53,367 nucleotides of DNA, from positions 1-53,367 of the forward strand of contig NZ_SJPM01000024.1 in NCBI RefSeq assembly GCF_007859915.1. Direction: 5' to 3'. Source of the stretch: Neorhodopirellula pilleata (lineage in GTDB: Bacteria; Planctomycetota; Planctomycetia; Pirellulales; Pirellulaceae). This document shows, in pieces, positions 1 through 8,617 of the stretch (position 1 is the stretch's first letter; every line of letters begins with the position of its first letter). The notes under the pieces were generated by a model. The model ran no database searches. It had not been told where the DNA came from and saw only the letters and a list, made by a program, of their open reading frames with translations. Made by a program: the position numbers and the translations under genes.

Positions 1-89
1 CCTATCCTCGCGCCCTGATCACACCCAAACCGAACCCGAATTCGGATTCAGCTGGGGAATAATGCTAGCAAATACCGACGGAAGAATAA

Positions 90-458
90 CCCCGACTTCT
101 ATGGAGGCAGTATGACTGGACGATTGAAACGACCTTCCAAGAGATGCGTGAACACTTCGGCCTGGAGACAACACGCGGTTGGAGTCGCCGCACAGTGCTG
201 CGAATGGCCCCCTGTTTATTTTTACTTTACACGATTGTCGTTTTGTTTTACGACACGATGCCTCAAAGCAGCGGGCACTTTCGGCAGCGTCACTGGGTGG
301 GCAAAGAGTCGGTGACGCTGAGCGATATGATCATTAGCGTACGGCATCATTTGTGGATGGAATGGGTTTTTGCACAAGTGCCCGGAGGTGGTGCTGTCCA
401 AAAACTCCCACCTCCAATCCGCAAACTGCTAGACTTTGGCCTTACCCAGGCTGCGTAG
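90..458 (+). pseudogene. DDE transposase remnant, C-terminal part
   Basis: The frame ending at 458 reads YDWTIETTFQEMREH, then GLETTRGW..RRTVLR, a short hydrophobic stretch and a W-x-EWVF tail. This is the C-terminal part of IS4/IS701-like DDE transposases: the 'W-IE-TFQE' segment carries the catalytic Glu and is followed by the conserved 'GLETTRGW'. The frame is closed by a TAA at 87-89. The bases just before it (94-111) read DFYGGS in another frame, which suits the YGG/YARRW stretch normally preceding W-IE, so a one-base shift near 109-111 is likely. No N-terminal two thirds of the gene is visible at the window edge. It is read as a dead, partial copy. The next feature downstream is a palindromic repeat. 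Confidence 0.72.
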
Positions 459-481
459 CCTGGAAAAAGTCGAGCTAAGAG

Positions 482-575
482 CCTATTCGAAAAGGGGTCT
501 GACCCTTTGGAGGCGAGTCGTTATTCATTCGTTTGAGGGTATCGCCGGAGAGGGTCAGACCCCTTTTCGGATAGG
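482..575. repeat. REP-like inverted repeat, left copy
   Basis: Two arms of 25 nt (482-506 and 551-575) are inverse complements with one mismatch. Each arm contains the core AAAAGGGGTCTGACCCT, itself a small palindrome (GGGTC/GACCC). The 28 nt at 490-517 recur without change at 53208-53235, beside the group II intron end. The element lies between the transposase remnant and the 3' end of the beta-helix gene. It resembles repetitive extragenic palindromes; whether it also acts as a transcription terminator cannot be told. Confidence 0.8.
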
Positions 576-605
576 TTCTAAGGGCTACTTTTCAACACGA
601 GATTG

Positions 606-2603
606 TTACTCTCGCGTTGAAGCTGGAACGGGATTTGAAATCAGTTGCGTTGCCGAGGATCGTGGTCCGATGCTCAGCCAACTTTCAGTGTCTTGCACGA
701 CGGACCGTACGGTGGAGTCTTTGGTTAGTTGTTCCAGATTCCAAACAGATTTTTCGTTTGGAGATTGCGGATGCCGTAGGTTGTTGACCATGCTCGGTTC
801 GCTCGCGTCAAGTGATTCGTCCAAAGCGATCCCGCCGCTCTCGATCAAGACGTTCCTTTCCAGTCGGTTTCCGATCGCTCGACCGGCTGAGTCACTTTCG
901 CATGCCTCCAGCTCGGGATACCGCTTCATATAAAGCGAGCGGCTGGCCCCGAGTTCTTGAAGTAAGCCCTTGAGAGAGTCGTCGCCTTGGTCGATTCGCT
1001 CGGCGGCCCACGTTTGGCCGCGTGAGTCCAGTTGAATCCCGACGGGGCAATTGACGATGACGTTGCCCGAAACTTGATTGTCACGCCCGCCTCCTACGGC
1101 AATGGCGCGGCCCACATTTCGGATGACGTTCTCTTCGATAACGGTTCCGCTGGCAAAGTCATCGAGGTAGATTCCCATTACGTCGAGCATTCCTGAATGT
1201 CCGACATCCGATATCAGATTGCGCCGAATGACGTTTCCTCGCTCGGTCCAATCATGACCAAGGTAGATCGCTCCAGTATCGACGGATTCTTTGCAGACAT
1301 TCCGAATTTCATTGAACACGACCTGGTGGTCATTTCCGTCAATTCGAATGGCAGCGTCCGAACCATCCCAGATGCCACAGTTTGCGACCGTCGAGCCAAC
1401 GCCGGCTAGATAGATGGCGGCGGAAAAGCCAATACGGGATCGGCCGAAGTCATGAATTCGACAATGCGAAATGGTGTGTTGGCAAGGCACTAAGGTTGTT
1501 CGATCGCCCGCTTCGACTCGAACCGCATAACGGCCCATGTGCTCGATGTCACATTCGGTCACATGAATCTCACTGCCGCCGTACAGATGGACGCCGGTGT
1601 CGCCGACTCCCCGAACCGTACATCCTTCCAATTCGATGTGATGGGATCGGACCAGTTCAATACCGATGTGCGTCGATTGTTGGAACGTAAGATGCGAGAA
1701 ATGCAGGTCATGGGCATCGTAAACCGCAAGCAATGCATCGGTTTGTGTAATGGCGGGGGCCGCATCATCAGGCATCCACGTGATCAAGAGTTCGTGATCG
1801 CGGTCGTAGTACCATTCACCGACTTGATCGAGAAACTCGATCGCATGCACACCACGATGGCGAACGATTTCATTCCGGTTCGCTTCGCTGGTCAACTCAT
1901 CCTGATCAATACCAATCGCAAGTCGAGAATCTGCCCACGGAGCCGCGAAGAACCCGTGCAACCATGCTTCAGAAGCATGCAAAGCAGTCGGCAAAATATC
2001 ACTTTGAAAATGCCCTTCGTGCGACCAACTGCCATCGGCCCATTGCTCGTTCGGGGTCCTTGCCGGTCGCATGAAAATCGAATCGGCGGCAACTTTGGCA
2101 AACGTATCCTCACGCCACGACGCGGACGCGCAATTCATTGTTTCTCGAGGCACGAGCCATCCGGTCGCATTTGATTGCGCCGACACAGGGAGTCGGCTCA
2201 GGAGTTCGTGCGGAATCGTAACGGGGTCGGAGGACGTCGTGGCTCCGGAAATCACCACCTCTTCGCCGGGCACAGCTCGCCAAATCGTCGGTGATCCTGG
2301 TCGCCCGCTGTCTTGCAAACCGAACGTCCAGCAGGACGATCGCTGGTACTCACCGCCATGAATCCAAATGGTATTCGGCTCATCGCTTGTCGAATTTGCC
2401 AGATGTTGTCGAACCGCTTGTTGTGCGCGTTCGAGGGTGCGCCACGGAAGCGCTTCGGTTCCGGGGTTGGTGTCATCGCCTGTCAAGGCAACGTGCCATT
2501 GACCCGCGTGAGACATCGAGTCTCCGGCTAGACAGAGCAGGGTAGCTGCAATCGATTTCAGAGCGGAGTTTCGACCGTATCGAACGTTTCTAACAACAGG
2601 CAT
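606..2603 (-). CDS. Secreted right-handed parallel beta-helix protein
   Basis: About 665 residues from the ATG at 2603; the frame stays open to an ATG at 2696 (31 residues more). I prefer 2603 because it puts a basic stretch plus a hydrophobic segment (ALKSIAATLLCLAG) near the N-terminus as a signal peptide. The mature start GQWHVALTGDDTNPGTE..PWRTLERAQ is the usual opening of extracellular beta-helix proteins. The middle (about residues 290-530) has repeated short strands with GxIYL, IRIDGN, NVIRRN, ENVIRNVG and GNVIVNCPVGI turns, typical of pectate-lyase-like/NosD-like helices. Such proteins bind or cleave polysaccharides outside the cell or in the planctomycete periplasm. No catalytic residues can be assigned from sequence alone. 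The gene stands alone, with a repeat-bearing spacer upstream. Confidence 0.8.
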   Translation of the reverse strand: MPVVRNVRYGRNSALKSIAATLLCLAGDSMSHAGQWHVALTGDDTNPGTEALPWRTLERAQQAVRQHLANSTSDEPNTIWIHGGEYQRSSCWTFGLQDSGRPGSPTIWRAVPGEEVVISGATTSSDPVTIPHELLSRLPVSAQSNATGWLVPRETMNCASASWREDTFAKVAADSIFMRPARTPNEQWADGSWSHEGHFQSDILPTALHASEAWLHGFFAAPWADSRLAIGIDQDELTSEANRNEIVRHRGVHAIEFLDQVGEWYYDRDHELLITWMPDDAAPAITQTDALLAVYDAHDLHFSHLTFQQSTHIGIELVRSHHIELEGCTVRGVGDTGVHLYGGSEIHVTECDIEHMGRYAVRVEAGDRTTLVPCQHTISHCRIHDFGRSRIGFSAAIYLAGVGSTVANCGIWDGSDAAIRIDGNDHQVVFNEIRNVCKESVDTGAIYLGHDWTERGNVIRRNLISDVGHSGMLDVMGIYLDDFASGTVIEENVIRNVGRAIAVGGGRDNQVSGNVIVNCPVGIQLDSRGQTWAAERIDQGDDSLKGLLQELGASRSLYMKRYPELEACESDSAGRAIGNRLERNVLIESGGIALDESLDASEPSMVNNLRHPQSPNEKSVWNLEQLTKDSTVRSVVQDTESWLSIGPRSSATQLISNPVPASTRE

Positions 2604-3294
2604 GGGGCGATTCGAACACAATGGTTGTAAACTTCGGAACAACGAGATCGCATCAAGAAATCCAACGGCAACAGCGTCGATCGTTCGGTGCGACAATCTG
2701 ACTTAGCTTGCATGGACATACGTTCGCCGAAGAAACCTGACGAAAGGGTTCGTTTGGTTGCGAAAGAATCGATTGACCGGGTTAACCGCCCCAAAATGCC
2801 CCCAGGTTAGCGGCGCAGCACCTGGCCCGAAGTGGCTCAACGGCGTGGTTGCCAGCCGTTCGCTTCACGGCTCCGGATGCCCCATTCCGTGAACCAAGCC
2901 AACCTGCGAACCATGGAAAAGAAGGTGTTCGCGATCGATGAGGAAGATTGCTGCACCGGAGAAAGGTGCGCCGCGTTGAATTAGTGGAACAAGCAATTCG
3001 CGTCATTCGATGGCGCTCGCCACAGGCCTCGAATGGCGGCTTACTTGCCGTAAGCCCGCAGCTAGCACCCTGTTGATTTAACCGTAACCCGACGCGTCAG
3101 AACGCGTTGATTGAATTCGCATCGTAACCCGAAGCGTGAGCGAGGGATACATACAGAGGATTTAATGGCGTTTCATCCCTCGCTTACGCGTCGGGTTACG
3201 ATAAACCAATGCCACAGGCAAAAGCGAAACTTCAAAACTCACCCGTCGGGTGACGATGCCGACTAGATCAACTGCTTGCTCTTGGACTGAGGTC
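2604..3294. other. Gene-poor spacer with repeats
   Basis: No convincing coding frame is seen in this spacer of about 690 nt; the short open frames have no recognisable product. It contains the inverted repeat at 3123-3200 (separate entry), further partial copies of the same 'GTAACCCGACGCGT' wording near 3086-3099, and a related 'ACCCGTCGGGTGACG' palindrome near 3241-3255. Confidence 0.6.
3123..3200. repeat. Inverted repeat, CGTAACCCGAAGCGTGAGCG family
   Basis: Arms at 3123-3147 and 3176-3200 (25 nt each) are inverse complements with two mismatches, with a 28-nt loop. Fragments of the arm sequence occur just upstream and downstream, so this looks like a small cluster of an intergenic repeat family. 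No open frame or target duplication was seen. Confidence 0.8.
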
Positions 3295-3585
3295 CTACAG
3301 ACGGCCGTCTTGTTCGAGCATTTCTTTGTATTGGTCGCGTTCGCGGCGGGTGGCTTCGAGGTCGAAAATTAGGTATTTCATGTCCAATCGCAACTGCGAG
3401 AGGGCCTCTTGGACCAAATTCAGAATTCGTCGGCGACGGGTGCTGCACTCGACCACGCGAGCCAAAGCTGGGGCGACCGCATCGCGGTAGCGGGCAGGAA
3501 GGGCTTCGATGGCAGCGGCCATTTCTTGCAATTCCACTGGCGTTTCGTCGTTGAGCTTAGGTTGGTTGGCGGCGATCTTGGTCAT
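3295..3585 (-). CDS. Small coiled-coil hypothetical protein
   Basis: 96 residues from the ATG at 3585 (MTKIAANQPKLND). The frame runs open to 3672, but the added N-terminus is unlike the rest. The protein is helical throughout: ELQEMAAAIEALPARYRDAVAPALARVVE is followed by ILNLVQEALSQLRLDMKYLIFDLEATRRERDQYKEML, with heptad-like spacing of Leu/Ile that suggests a coiled coil over roughly residues 55-94. There is no signal peptide, metal site or known enzyme motif. The wording resembles short conserved proteins of Rhodopirellula genomes that I cannot assign to a function. It faces away from the large secreted-protein gene to the right. Confidence 0.65.
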   Translation of the reverse strand: MTKIAANQPKLNDETPVELQEMAAAIEALPARYRDAVAPALARVVECSTRRRRILNLVQEALSQLRLDMKYLIFDLEATRRERDQYKEMLEQDGRL

Positions 3586-3974
3586 GAACAAAGCTTCCAG
3601 TTGGAGTGGGGCCGACGTCGGCGGGCTGTGTTGGGTTTGGATGAAAGCCTTCCTTTGCATTCGAGGTGCCACTTCATTGCGGCAGCGGTCTTGTTTCTCG
3701 TAAGTCGCTGTGATTAAAGGGTTTGCAGCTTACGGATCGTTTCGTGGTGTTTTTACAACGTTGACTTGAAACAACATCGTTTCAGTCTGGAAATCTCGCC
3801 CAAGGTTTGGTATCCCAAGGACTTAGGTTCGATTCTAGTTCGTTTTACGGGCTTGTTGAGTTTTTTCAACAAAACGTGGTCGATTCGCCTCAAGGTCGTC
3901 TCGACATCATGATCGCAGTGGATTGTTCCGCCACAATTGCATCAGGTCAACGACTTCACCGCTCTTGAATCCAT
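3586..3974. other. Divergent intergenic region
   Basis: A 389-nt spacer between divergent genes, presumably holding both promoters. It contains a small palindrome, TTGTTGA-GTTTTT-TCAACAA, near 3853-3872. No further gene or repeat is seen. Confidence 0.5.
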
Positions 3975-6900
3975 TTGGTGGACTTTGCCGTCATGGCTGT
4001 GCCGGGTAGGAAAACTGTTCAGTCGATGCTGCCATGCGGAAACCGCCTTGGTGCCTCGATCGGGCTGTGTTGGTGCCTGTTGGGAATGAGTTTTTTTGGC
4101 TTCACGCCGATCGCCTGTGGACAGTTAATCGATTCGTTAGACGCTTACCCGCCGCGATGGTCACTCGACGAGAGTGACTGCGACGCGCGAATCACCGAAC
4201 AGGCACATGCGTCCGACGCCGAGGCCGAAGGCGGCGGGTGCGAGACGATCACGGTGGTGGCAACGCACGGCACCAAGGCGATTTTGTCCTACCCGATCGA
4301 GCCCGTCCGGCCGATCGACGAACTGACCGCCGTCGTCAGTGTCAAGGGACTGCACAAGGGTGTCCGGATCGGCTTTCGGGTTCGGTTTCCGTATTTGATG
4401 GATGAGAAAACGAAACGTCCCGCCTCGGTCATCGTTTTCGGTTCGGCATACAGTCACGTGGGCGAATTTCAAAAGCTGGGCGTCAGCGACATCGTTCGTG
4501 ATCTGAAACTCAAACAGGTCGCGCTGCGAAATGAATATGGGATCGACGCGGACGTTGCCTCCCCGTACGTCGACGCGGTGGTTCTGAACGTCTACGGCGG
4601 TCCGGGAACCAGTTCGGTGCGGATCGACGAACTACGCGTTGACGCGATGGTGCCGTTGATCGACGAAGACGACTCCTCCGGTGCCATCCGTGCGGCCGAT
4701 CTGGCCAATCGCGGCGTGCCGACGCAACCCAAGATGACGGACAATCCCGTCGAACGGATCAACGCCAAACCGAACTCGGACTTGAGCCGCGAGGACCCGT
4801 TATCGGCGAACGTTCTCGAACCACCGAATCCCCGCTCGTTCGCGAGCAACTCCGTGTTCCCTTTCGGGAAAGTCACTCGAATCCTGCAACATCATGACGA
4901 GCCGCTTTCGTGGGTCCGGTCGTTGGGTTTTGACGCGGTGTGGTTGTCTTCGCCGCCAACCTCCGCGATCCTTTCGGAGGCCATTGCAGCCCGGATGCAG
5001 ATTTACGCGCCGCCCCCATCTTCACCCGACCCCAAACTGCAACCGCTGCTCGAACCCGTTGCTGCCTGGATCGTTGCGGGCGATAAGCCGATGGACTCGG
5101 CCAACCTCGAAACCATTACACGCGACGTGCAACGTTTGCGACAGTTTCCAGTGCGATGGCAACGACGGCTTGTCGGGAGTCCGGTTGAGAACGTCCGTGA
5201 ATACGCGGCGATGCTAGACGCCGTGATGCTGGACGCGCCCCCGAGGATTCGAAATCTATCGGCGATCGAAACGAAAACGTTCCGATTGGAACAAATCACG
5301 CGAGCCGGCGGCAAGCCGATCGCGATCGGTATCGGAAGCATGCCCAACCCGACGGCGGTGGCGCAAACCGATGCGATCGCCGCCCGGATCGGAACTCCGG
5401 TTTGCGATTCGTTTCCTTGGCAGGGGATGTGGCGACAAGTCGCCGATGGCATCGGCGACGGCACGTCCGCGATCTTGTATCGATCGCCTCGGTCCTTAGC
5501 CGAAGGCTCGCCACTGCAACAAAACCGGGCCATGGCGTTATCGTACGTCAACCGATTCATCGCAGCGATTGAACCATGGGTGGCGGGCGCGACGCCCGAC
5601 CCGACACCGCTGATCATCGCCGATGCCGGTTCGACTCAACCGATCTATGTCGGTCATCGATTCGTGCTTGGGCCGACGACGATGATTCTGATGACCTCAG
5701 CGATGCATCGAGGCGACGAAACACTGGCGGGTGATGGAAAGACGTTGTCCTTTTCGCTTCCGCCAGAGGACCAGGGCAAGATGGTTTGGCGTTTGACTCA
5801 TTTCTCGTCCGAACGTTTGATGCCCGAAACGACTTCGGCTGGCACGAACATCGAGATCGTTTCCCCCGATTTCGTGGAAGTCATCGCGATCAGCAACGAG
5901 CTATCCGAAGCAGGTAAGTTAGCGTCATCTTCCCAGCGTTATGCCCGTCAAGCCGCAGTGGATCGTTGGCAATTGGCCGGCGATGCGATCCGGCGCAGCG
6001 AATCGTTGTGGCAACAGGCAATCGCGGCCCGGGTTGTCGACCGGCGTCCGCCATGGGATTTATTGCAGGTCGCCCAGTCGACACTGTCCGATGCCGAGCA
6101 GTTGGTCCGAGGAGGACAGGCTGGATCATCACTACGGCTATCGCGCAGGGCCGACGGCTGGGTCGCGAAGGCCGATTGGATGCTGCGAGATGCGTTACTT
6201 GAAGGCATTCATCCCAACGATCCGATCGCTTCGCCCGGTGAGAGCGAACCATCGCCCTTCATGCCGGGGCGTTTCATCAGCAGTCCGCCACTGATCGCCG
6301 CGAATCTGGAAACTCAAATCGCATGGTCGCCACTATTGAAAACGCCTATCCATCCCAGTCTCAAACAAATCCCGTCACGCCCGAACCAGTTAGGCGGCCG
6401 TTCACGATGGGGCGAAAACTTGATTGCAGGGGGTGATTTTGAACGGGCCGAAGTTTTAAGTGGAAACGCAAACGCGGGCAGCTTGATCGAGGGAGCCAGT
6501 GTCTTCGATGGTGCCAGTCTCTTCGATGGTGCCAGCCTCTTCGATGGTGCCAGTCTCTTCGATGGTGCCAGTCTCTTCGATGGTGCCAGTGTCTTGGAAC
6601 GTGAAGGCTGGACACTTGGCACTCGCCACTCAAAATGGGCCGCCTGCGAAGCCGCTTGGATCGATCGTGGGGCGTTTTCTGGGAAAGGGGCACTGCGTTT
6701 GCGGGTAACTCCCCGTAATGATGCGACATTACCAGGCGGTTATGAGGGTACCTGTTTGATGATCCGTAGCCCAGCGGCGAAATTTTCAACTGCCAGCGTG
6801 GTGCGGATCGATGCCGTCGTGCGAACGCTCGGATTCACTCGCCCACATCAGGGATTGCTGATCTACGATAGCATCGGCAGCCAAGAGATGGGCGTCTTGG

Positions 6901-7097
6901 TCGGTCCACGCCCCGAGTGGACGCCGGTGACACTGTTTCGCCAAACCAACGGCGCGGGAGAGATCCACGTGATGATGGAACTCATCGGCGGAGGTGAGGC
7001 GATCATCGATCAGGTCCAAGTACGCGTTTGGGAAACGATCGCCGATCCCGCTGCCTCGATGCGGCCGATCGACACGGCCCTTTTCGATCCGTCATAA
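3975..7097 (+). CDS. Large secreted protein of unknown function
   Basis: 1040 residues from the ATG at 3975; ATGs at 3993 and 4026 are alternatives. A hydrophobic stretch (ASIGLCWCLLGMSFFGF) ending near CGQ suggests export. Residues about 50-230 look like a beta-rich domain (IDSLD..YPPRWSL, DAVVLNVYGGPGTSSVRIDELRVDA) such as those before carbohydrate-active enzymes. The middle (about 295-620) alternates helices and strands (LGFDAVWLSSPP, MLDAVMLDAPP, GGKPIAIGIGSMPN) and could be a TIM-barrel-like fold, but I see no glycosidase motif. The C-terminal part (about 810-1030) starts GENLIAGGDFE and resembles a carbohydrate-binding jelly roll. It is interrupted by six GAS(L/V)FD repeats encoded by an 18-bp minisatellite. 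I do not recognise a characterised relative. Confidence 0.7.
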   Translation: MVDFAVMAVPGRKTVQSMLPCGNRLGASIGLCWCLLGMSFFGFTPIACGQLIDSLDAYPPRWSLDESDCDARITEQAHASDAEAEGGGCETITVVATHGTKAILSYPIEPVRPIDELTAVVSVKGLHKGVRIGFRVRFPYLMDEKTKRPASVIVFGSAYSHVGEFQKLGVSDIVRDLKLKQVALRNEYGIDADVASPYVDAVVLNVYGGPGTSSVRIDELRVDAMVPLIDEDDSSGAIRAADLANRGVPTQPKMTDNPVERINAKPNSDLSREDPLSANVLEPPNPRSFASNSVFPFGKVTRILQHHDEPLSWVRSLGFDAVWLSSPPTSAILSEAIAARMQIYAPPPSSPDPKLQPLLEPVAAWIVAGDKPMDSANLETITRDVQRLRQFPVRWQRRLVGSPVENVREYAAMLDAVMLDAPPRIRNLSAIETKTFRLEQITRAGGKPIAIGIGSMPNPTAVAQTDAIAARIGTPVCDSFPWQGMWRQVADGIGDGTSAILYRSPRSLAEGSPLQQNRAMALSYVNRFIAAIEPWVAGATPDPTPLIIADAGSTQPIYVGHRFVLGPTTMILMTSAMHRGDETLAGDGKTLSFSLPPEDQGKMVWRLTHFSSERLMPETTSAGTNIEIVSPDFVEVIAISNELSEAGKLASSSQRYARQAAVDRWQLAGDAIRRSESLWQQAIAARVVDRRPPWDLLQVAQSTLSDAEQLVRGGQAGSSLRLSRRADGWVAKADWMLRDALLEGIHPNDPIASPGESEPSPFMPGRFISSPPLIAANLETQIAWSPLLKTPIHPSLKQIPSRPNQLGGRSRWGENLIAGGDFERAEVLSGNANAGSLIEGASVFDGASLFDGASLFDGASLFDGASLFDGASVLEREGWTLGTRHSKWAACEAAWIDRGAFSGKGALRLRVTPRNDATLPGGYEGTCLMIRSPAAKFSTASVVRIDAVVRTLGFTRPHQGLLIYDSIGSQEMGVLVGPRPEWTPVTLFRQTNGAGEIHVMMELIGGGEAIIDQVQVRVWETIADPAASMRPIDTALFDPS
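6492..6599 (+). repeat. In-frame 18-bp minisatellite (GASLFD)x6
   Basis: Six tandem 18-nt units with the consensus GGTGCCAGTCTCTTCGAT start at 6492, 6510, 6528, 6546, 6564 and 6582. The first and last are diverged at their ends; the inner four differ by at most one base. The unit is a multiple of three, so each adds the hexapeptide G-A-S-L/V-F-D to the secreted protein without breaking the frame. Confidence 0.95.
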
Positions 7098-7187
7098 TCC
7101 TCTAGTATGTCTGAACTGATAATCGTTTCCGAATGAGCGGCCTTACGACCGCACGATTTCGATTGATATCCCACCCTAGAGAGAACC

Positions 7188-7649
7188 ATGGTTAGCCAAG
7201 AATTGCTCGATTGCTTAAACGAGATCCTCAAGCACGAATGGACGGGCGTCGCCCAATACTCACAGAACTCTTTCATCATCGAAGGCGTCTGGCGAGAAGT
7301 CTATGCATCCAAATTTGAAGGCGATGCCAAAGAGTCGTACAAACACGCCACGTTGATCGGCAATAAGATTGTTTCCTTGGGTGGCGTCCCCGTCGCAACC
7401 CGCAACGAGATCAAACAAAGCAAAGACCTGCGAGAAGTGCTGCAGTTCAGCTTAGCGTTTGAATCCAAAGCGGTCGAAATGTACACCAAAGCGATCGAGT
7501 TGGCCGAGCCTCATCGCAGCCTCGTGATTTTCCTCGAAGACATCCTGCTCGAAGAACAAGATGGCGTCGATGAGTACACGAAACTCTTGCGAGAAGTTCC
7601 TGCCGAACACGCCGCGATGAGCGGCGAACCGGTTCGCAAAAGCGGTTGA
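7188..7649 (+). CDS. Ferritin-like / bacterioferritin family protein
   Basis: 153 residues, the length usual for bacterioferritins, in four helices: LLDCLNEILKHEWTGVAQY (about 6-24), DAKESYKHATLIGNKIVSLGG (46-66), LREVLQFSLAFESKAVEMYTKAIELAE (81-107) and LVIFLEDILLEEQDGVDEYTKLL (112-134). Candidate iron ligands in family positions are E17, H53, E92 and E122. By eye the places of Bfr E51 and H130 hold S50 and D125, so the ferroxidase site may be altered. A purine-rich 'GAGAGAA' precedes the ATG at 7188. Members store iron or protect against peroxide in the cytoplasm. It sits alone, convergent with the next gene. Confidence 0.85.
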   Translation: MVSQELLDCLNEILKHEWTGVAQYSQNSFIIEGVWREVYASKFEGDAKESYKHATLIGNKIVSLGGVPVATRNEIKQSKDLREVLQFSLAFESKAVEMYTKAIELAEPHRSLVIFLEDILLEEQDGVDEYTKLLREVPAEHAAMSGEPVRKSG

Positions 7650-7691
7650 TCGGAAAGCTATCTCCGAACAAAACCTAAGCCGATCTGCCGA

Positions 7692-8504
7692 CTACACCGA
7701 CGTGGTCGGCTCGGCCTTGGGGGCGGGGAGTTCTTCGACTTCGTTGGCGTCCTTAGGAACGTCAGCACCCCCAGAATTCTCGTTGGTTGGAGTCTCTACC
7801 GACGCTGGCGATTCCTCACGTGGCGTTGCATCGGCATTTGGTTCTGCGTCGGTAATCGCGACCGGGGCCGATGGGGCCTCGCGGCTCATTCCGCTCAATT
7901 GCCCCAACACCTCGCGAAAACCGTCTAGGTTGACCAGCCAAGCCAAGTCCGGATTGGCGATCACGCCTTGATAACGCAACGATAGTTCTGCCAATTCGTT
8001 CGCATCCGAAGTCTGGGCAACCCGCTCGGGCTGCAAATACTCCAACCAAACATCGCCATCAGGTCGGACCGACAACGCGGCCGCCAATCGATAAGCGGCG
8101 TCGGACAACGACCCCGTTCCGGGATAGGTCGGCAATGGTGCGAAATCAGCAGCCGATGAAGGAACGAGATGCCGTTCGGCCCGGTACTCGAAACCCGGCG
8201 TGCGGATGTCAATCTCGGTCGGCGTGATGTTCACCGAAAACGCATGCGGTACGTAACTCGCCACCGGGTAAGAGGGCGTCACGGGGGGAAACGGCGTGAC
8301 ACGAGACCATCGTGGAATCGCACCGATCCAAGGGTTGTCGTAGAACGCGATCGGCGGAGGCGGCAAAACGATCGGAGCACCAATCGGAGCACCCCAAGCC
8401 GCGTGACCAGGAAACCCCAATCGCGGACCGAAATATTGAGCCGTCGCCGTAGACGAGGCCCAACTGGATGAGACGATCGCGGCGGTCAGAAGAAGGCGTT
8501 TCAT
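7692..8504 (-). CDS. Secreted hypothetical protein
   Basis: 270 residues from the ATG at 8504; this start gives a clean signal peptide (MKRLLLTAAIVSSSWASSTATAQ). The longer frame to 8591 adds a charged leader that would bury it. The mature part begins YFGPRLGFPGHAAWGAPIG and is rich in Pro, Gly and Tyr. A middle segment (PLPTYPGTGSLSDAAYRLAAALSVRPDGDVWLEYLQPERV) is more ordered and has TPR-like spacing. The tail (about residues 215-270) is acidic and rich in Pro, Ala and Glu, probably disordered. The type is common among exported proteins of planctomycetes; the function is not known to me. It is convergent with the ferritin-like gene. Confidence 0.7.
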   Translation of the reverse strand: MKRLLLTAAIVSSSWASSTATAQYFGPRLGFPGHAAWGAPIGAPIVLPPPPIAFYDNPWIGAIPRWSRVTPFPPVTPSYPVASYVPHAFSVNITPTEIDIRTPGFEYRAERHLVPSSAADFAPLPTYPGTGSLSDAAYRLAAALSVRPDGDVWLEYLQPERVAQTSDANELAELSLRYQGVIANPDLAWLVNLDGFREVLGQLSGMSREAPSAPVAITDAEPNADATPREESPASVETPTNENSGGADVPKDANEVEELPAPKAEPTTSV

Positions 8505-8617
8505 GGTTCGCAGCCGAGCAAGAAAAAGGAGTCGTAACGGTGGTGGAAGTTCGATCCCTATTTTACCCCCGCACCTCCGGTTGTGTTGCAAATTTCAGTA
8601 CTTCACCGAGCGAAACT

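Noticed and set aside
112..315. Plus-strand frame starting MTGRLKRPSKRC
   Set aside because: It is the transposase remnant read one frame off; the neighbouring frame holds the conserved transposase residues.
5003..5617. 204-codon open frame on the minus strand inside the large secreted-protein gene
   Set aside because: It mirrors the coding strand in a GC-rich gene, has no motif, signal or ribosome site, and its residues follow the reverse complement of the real codons.
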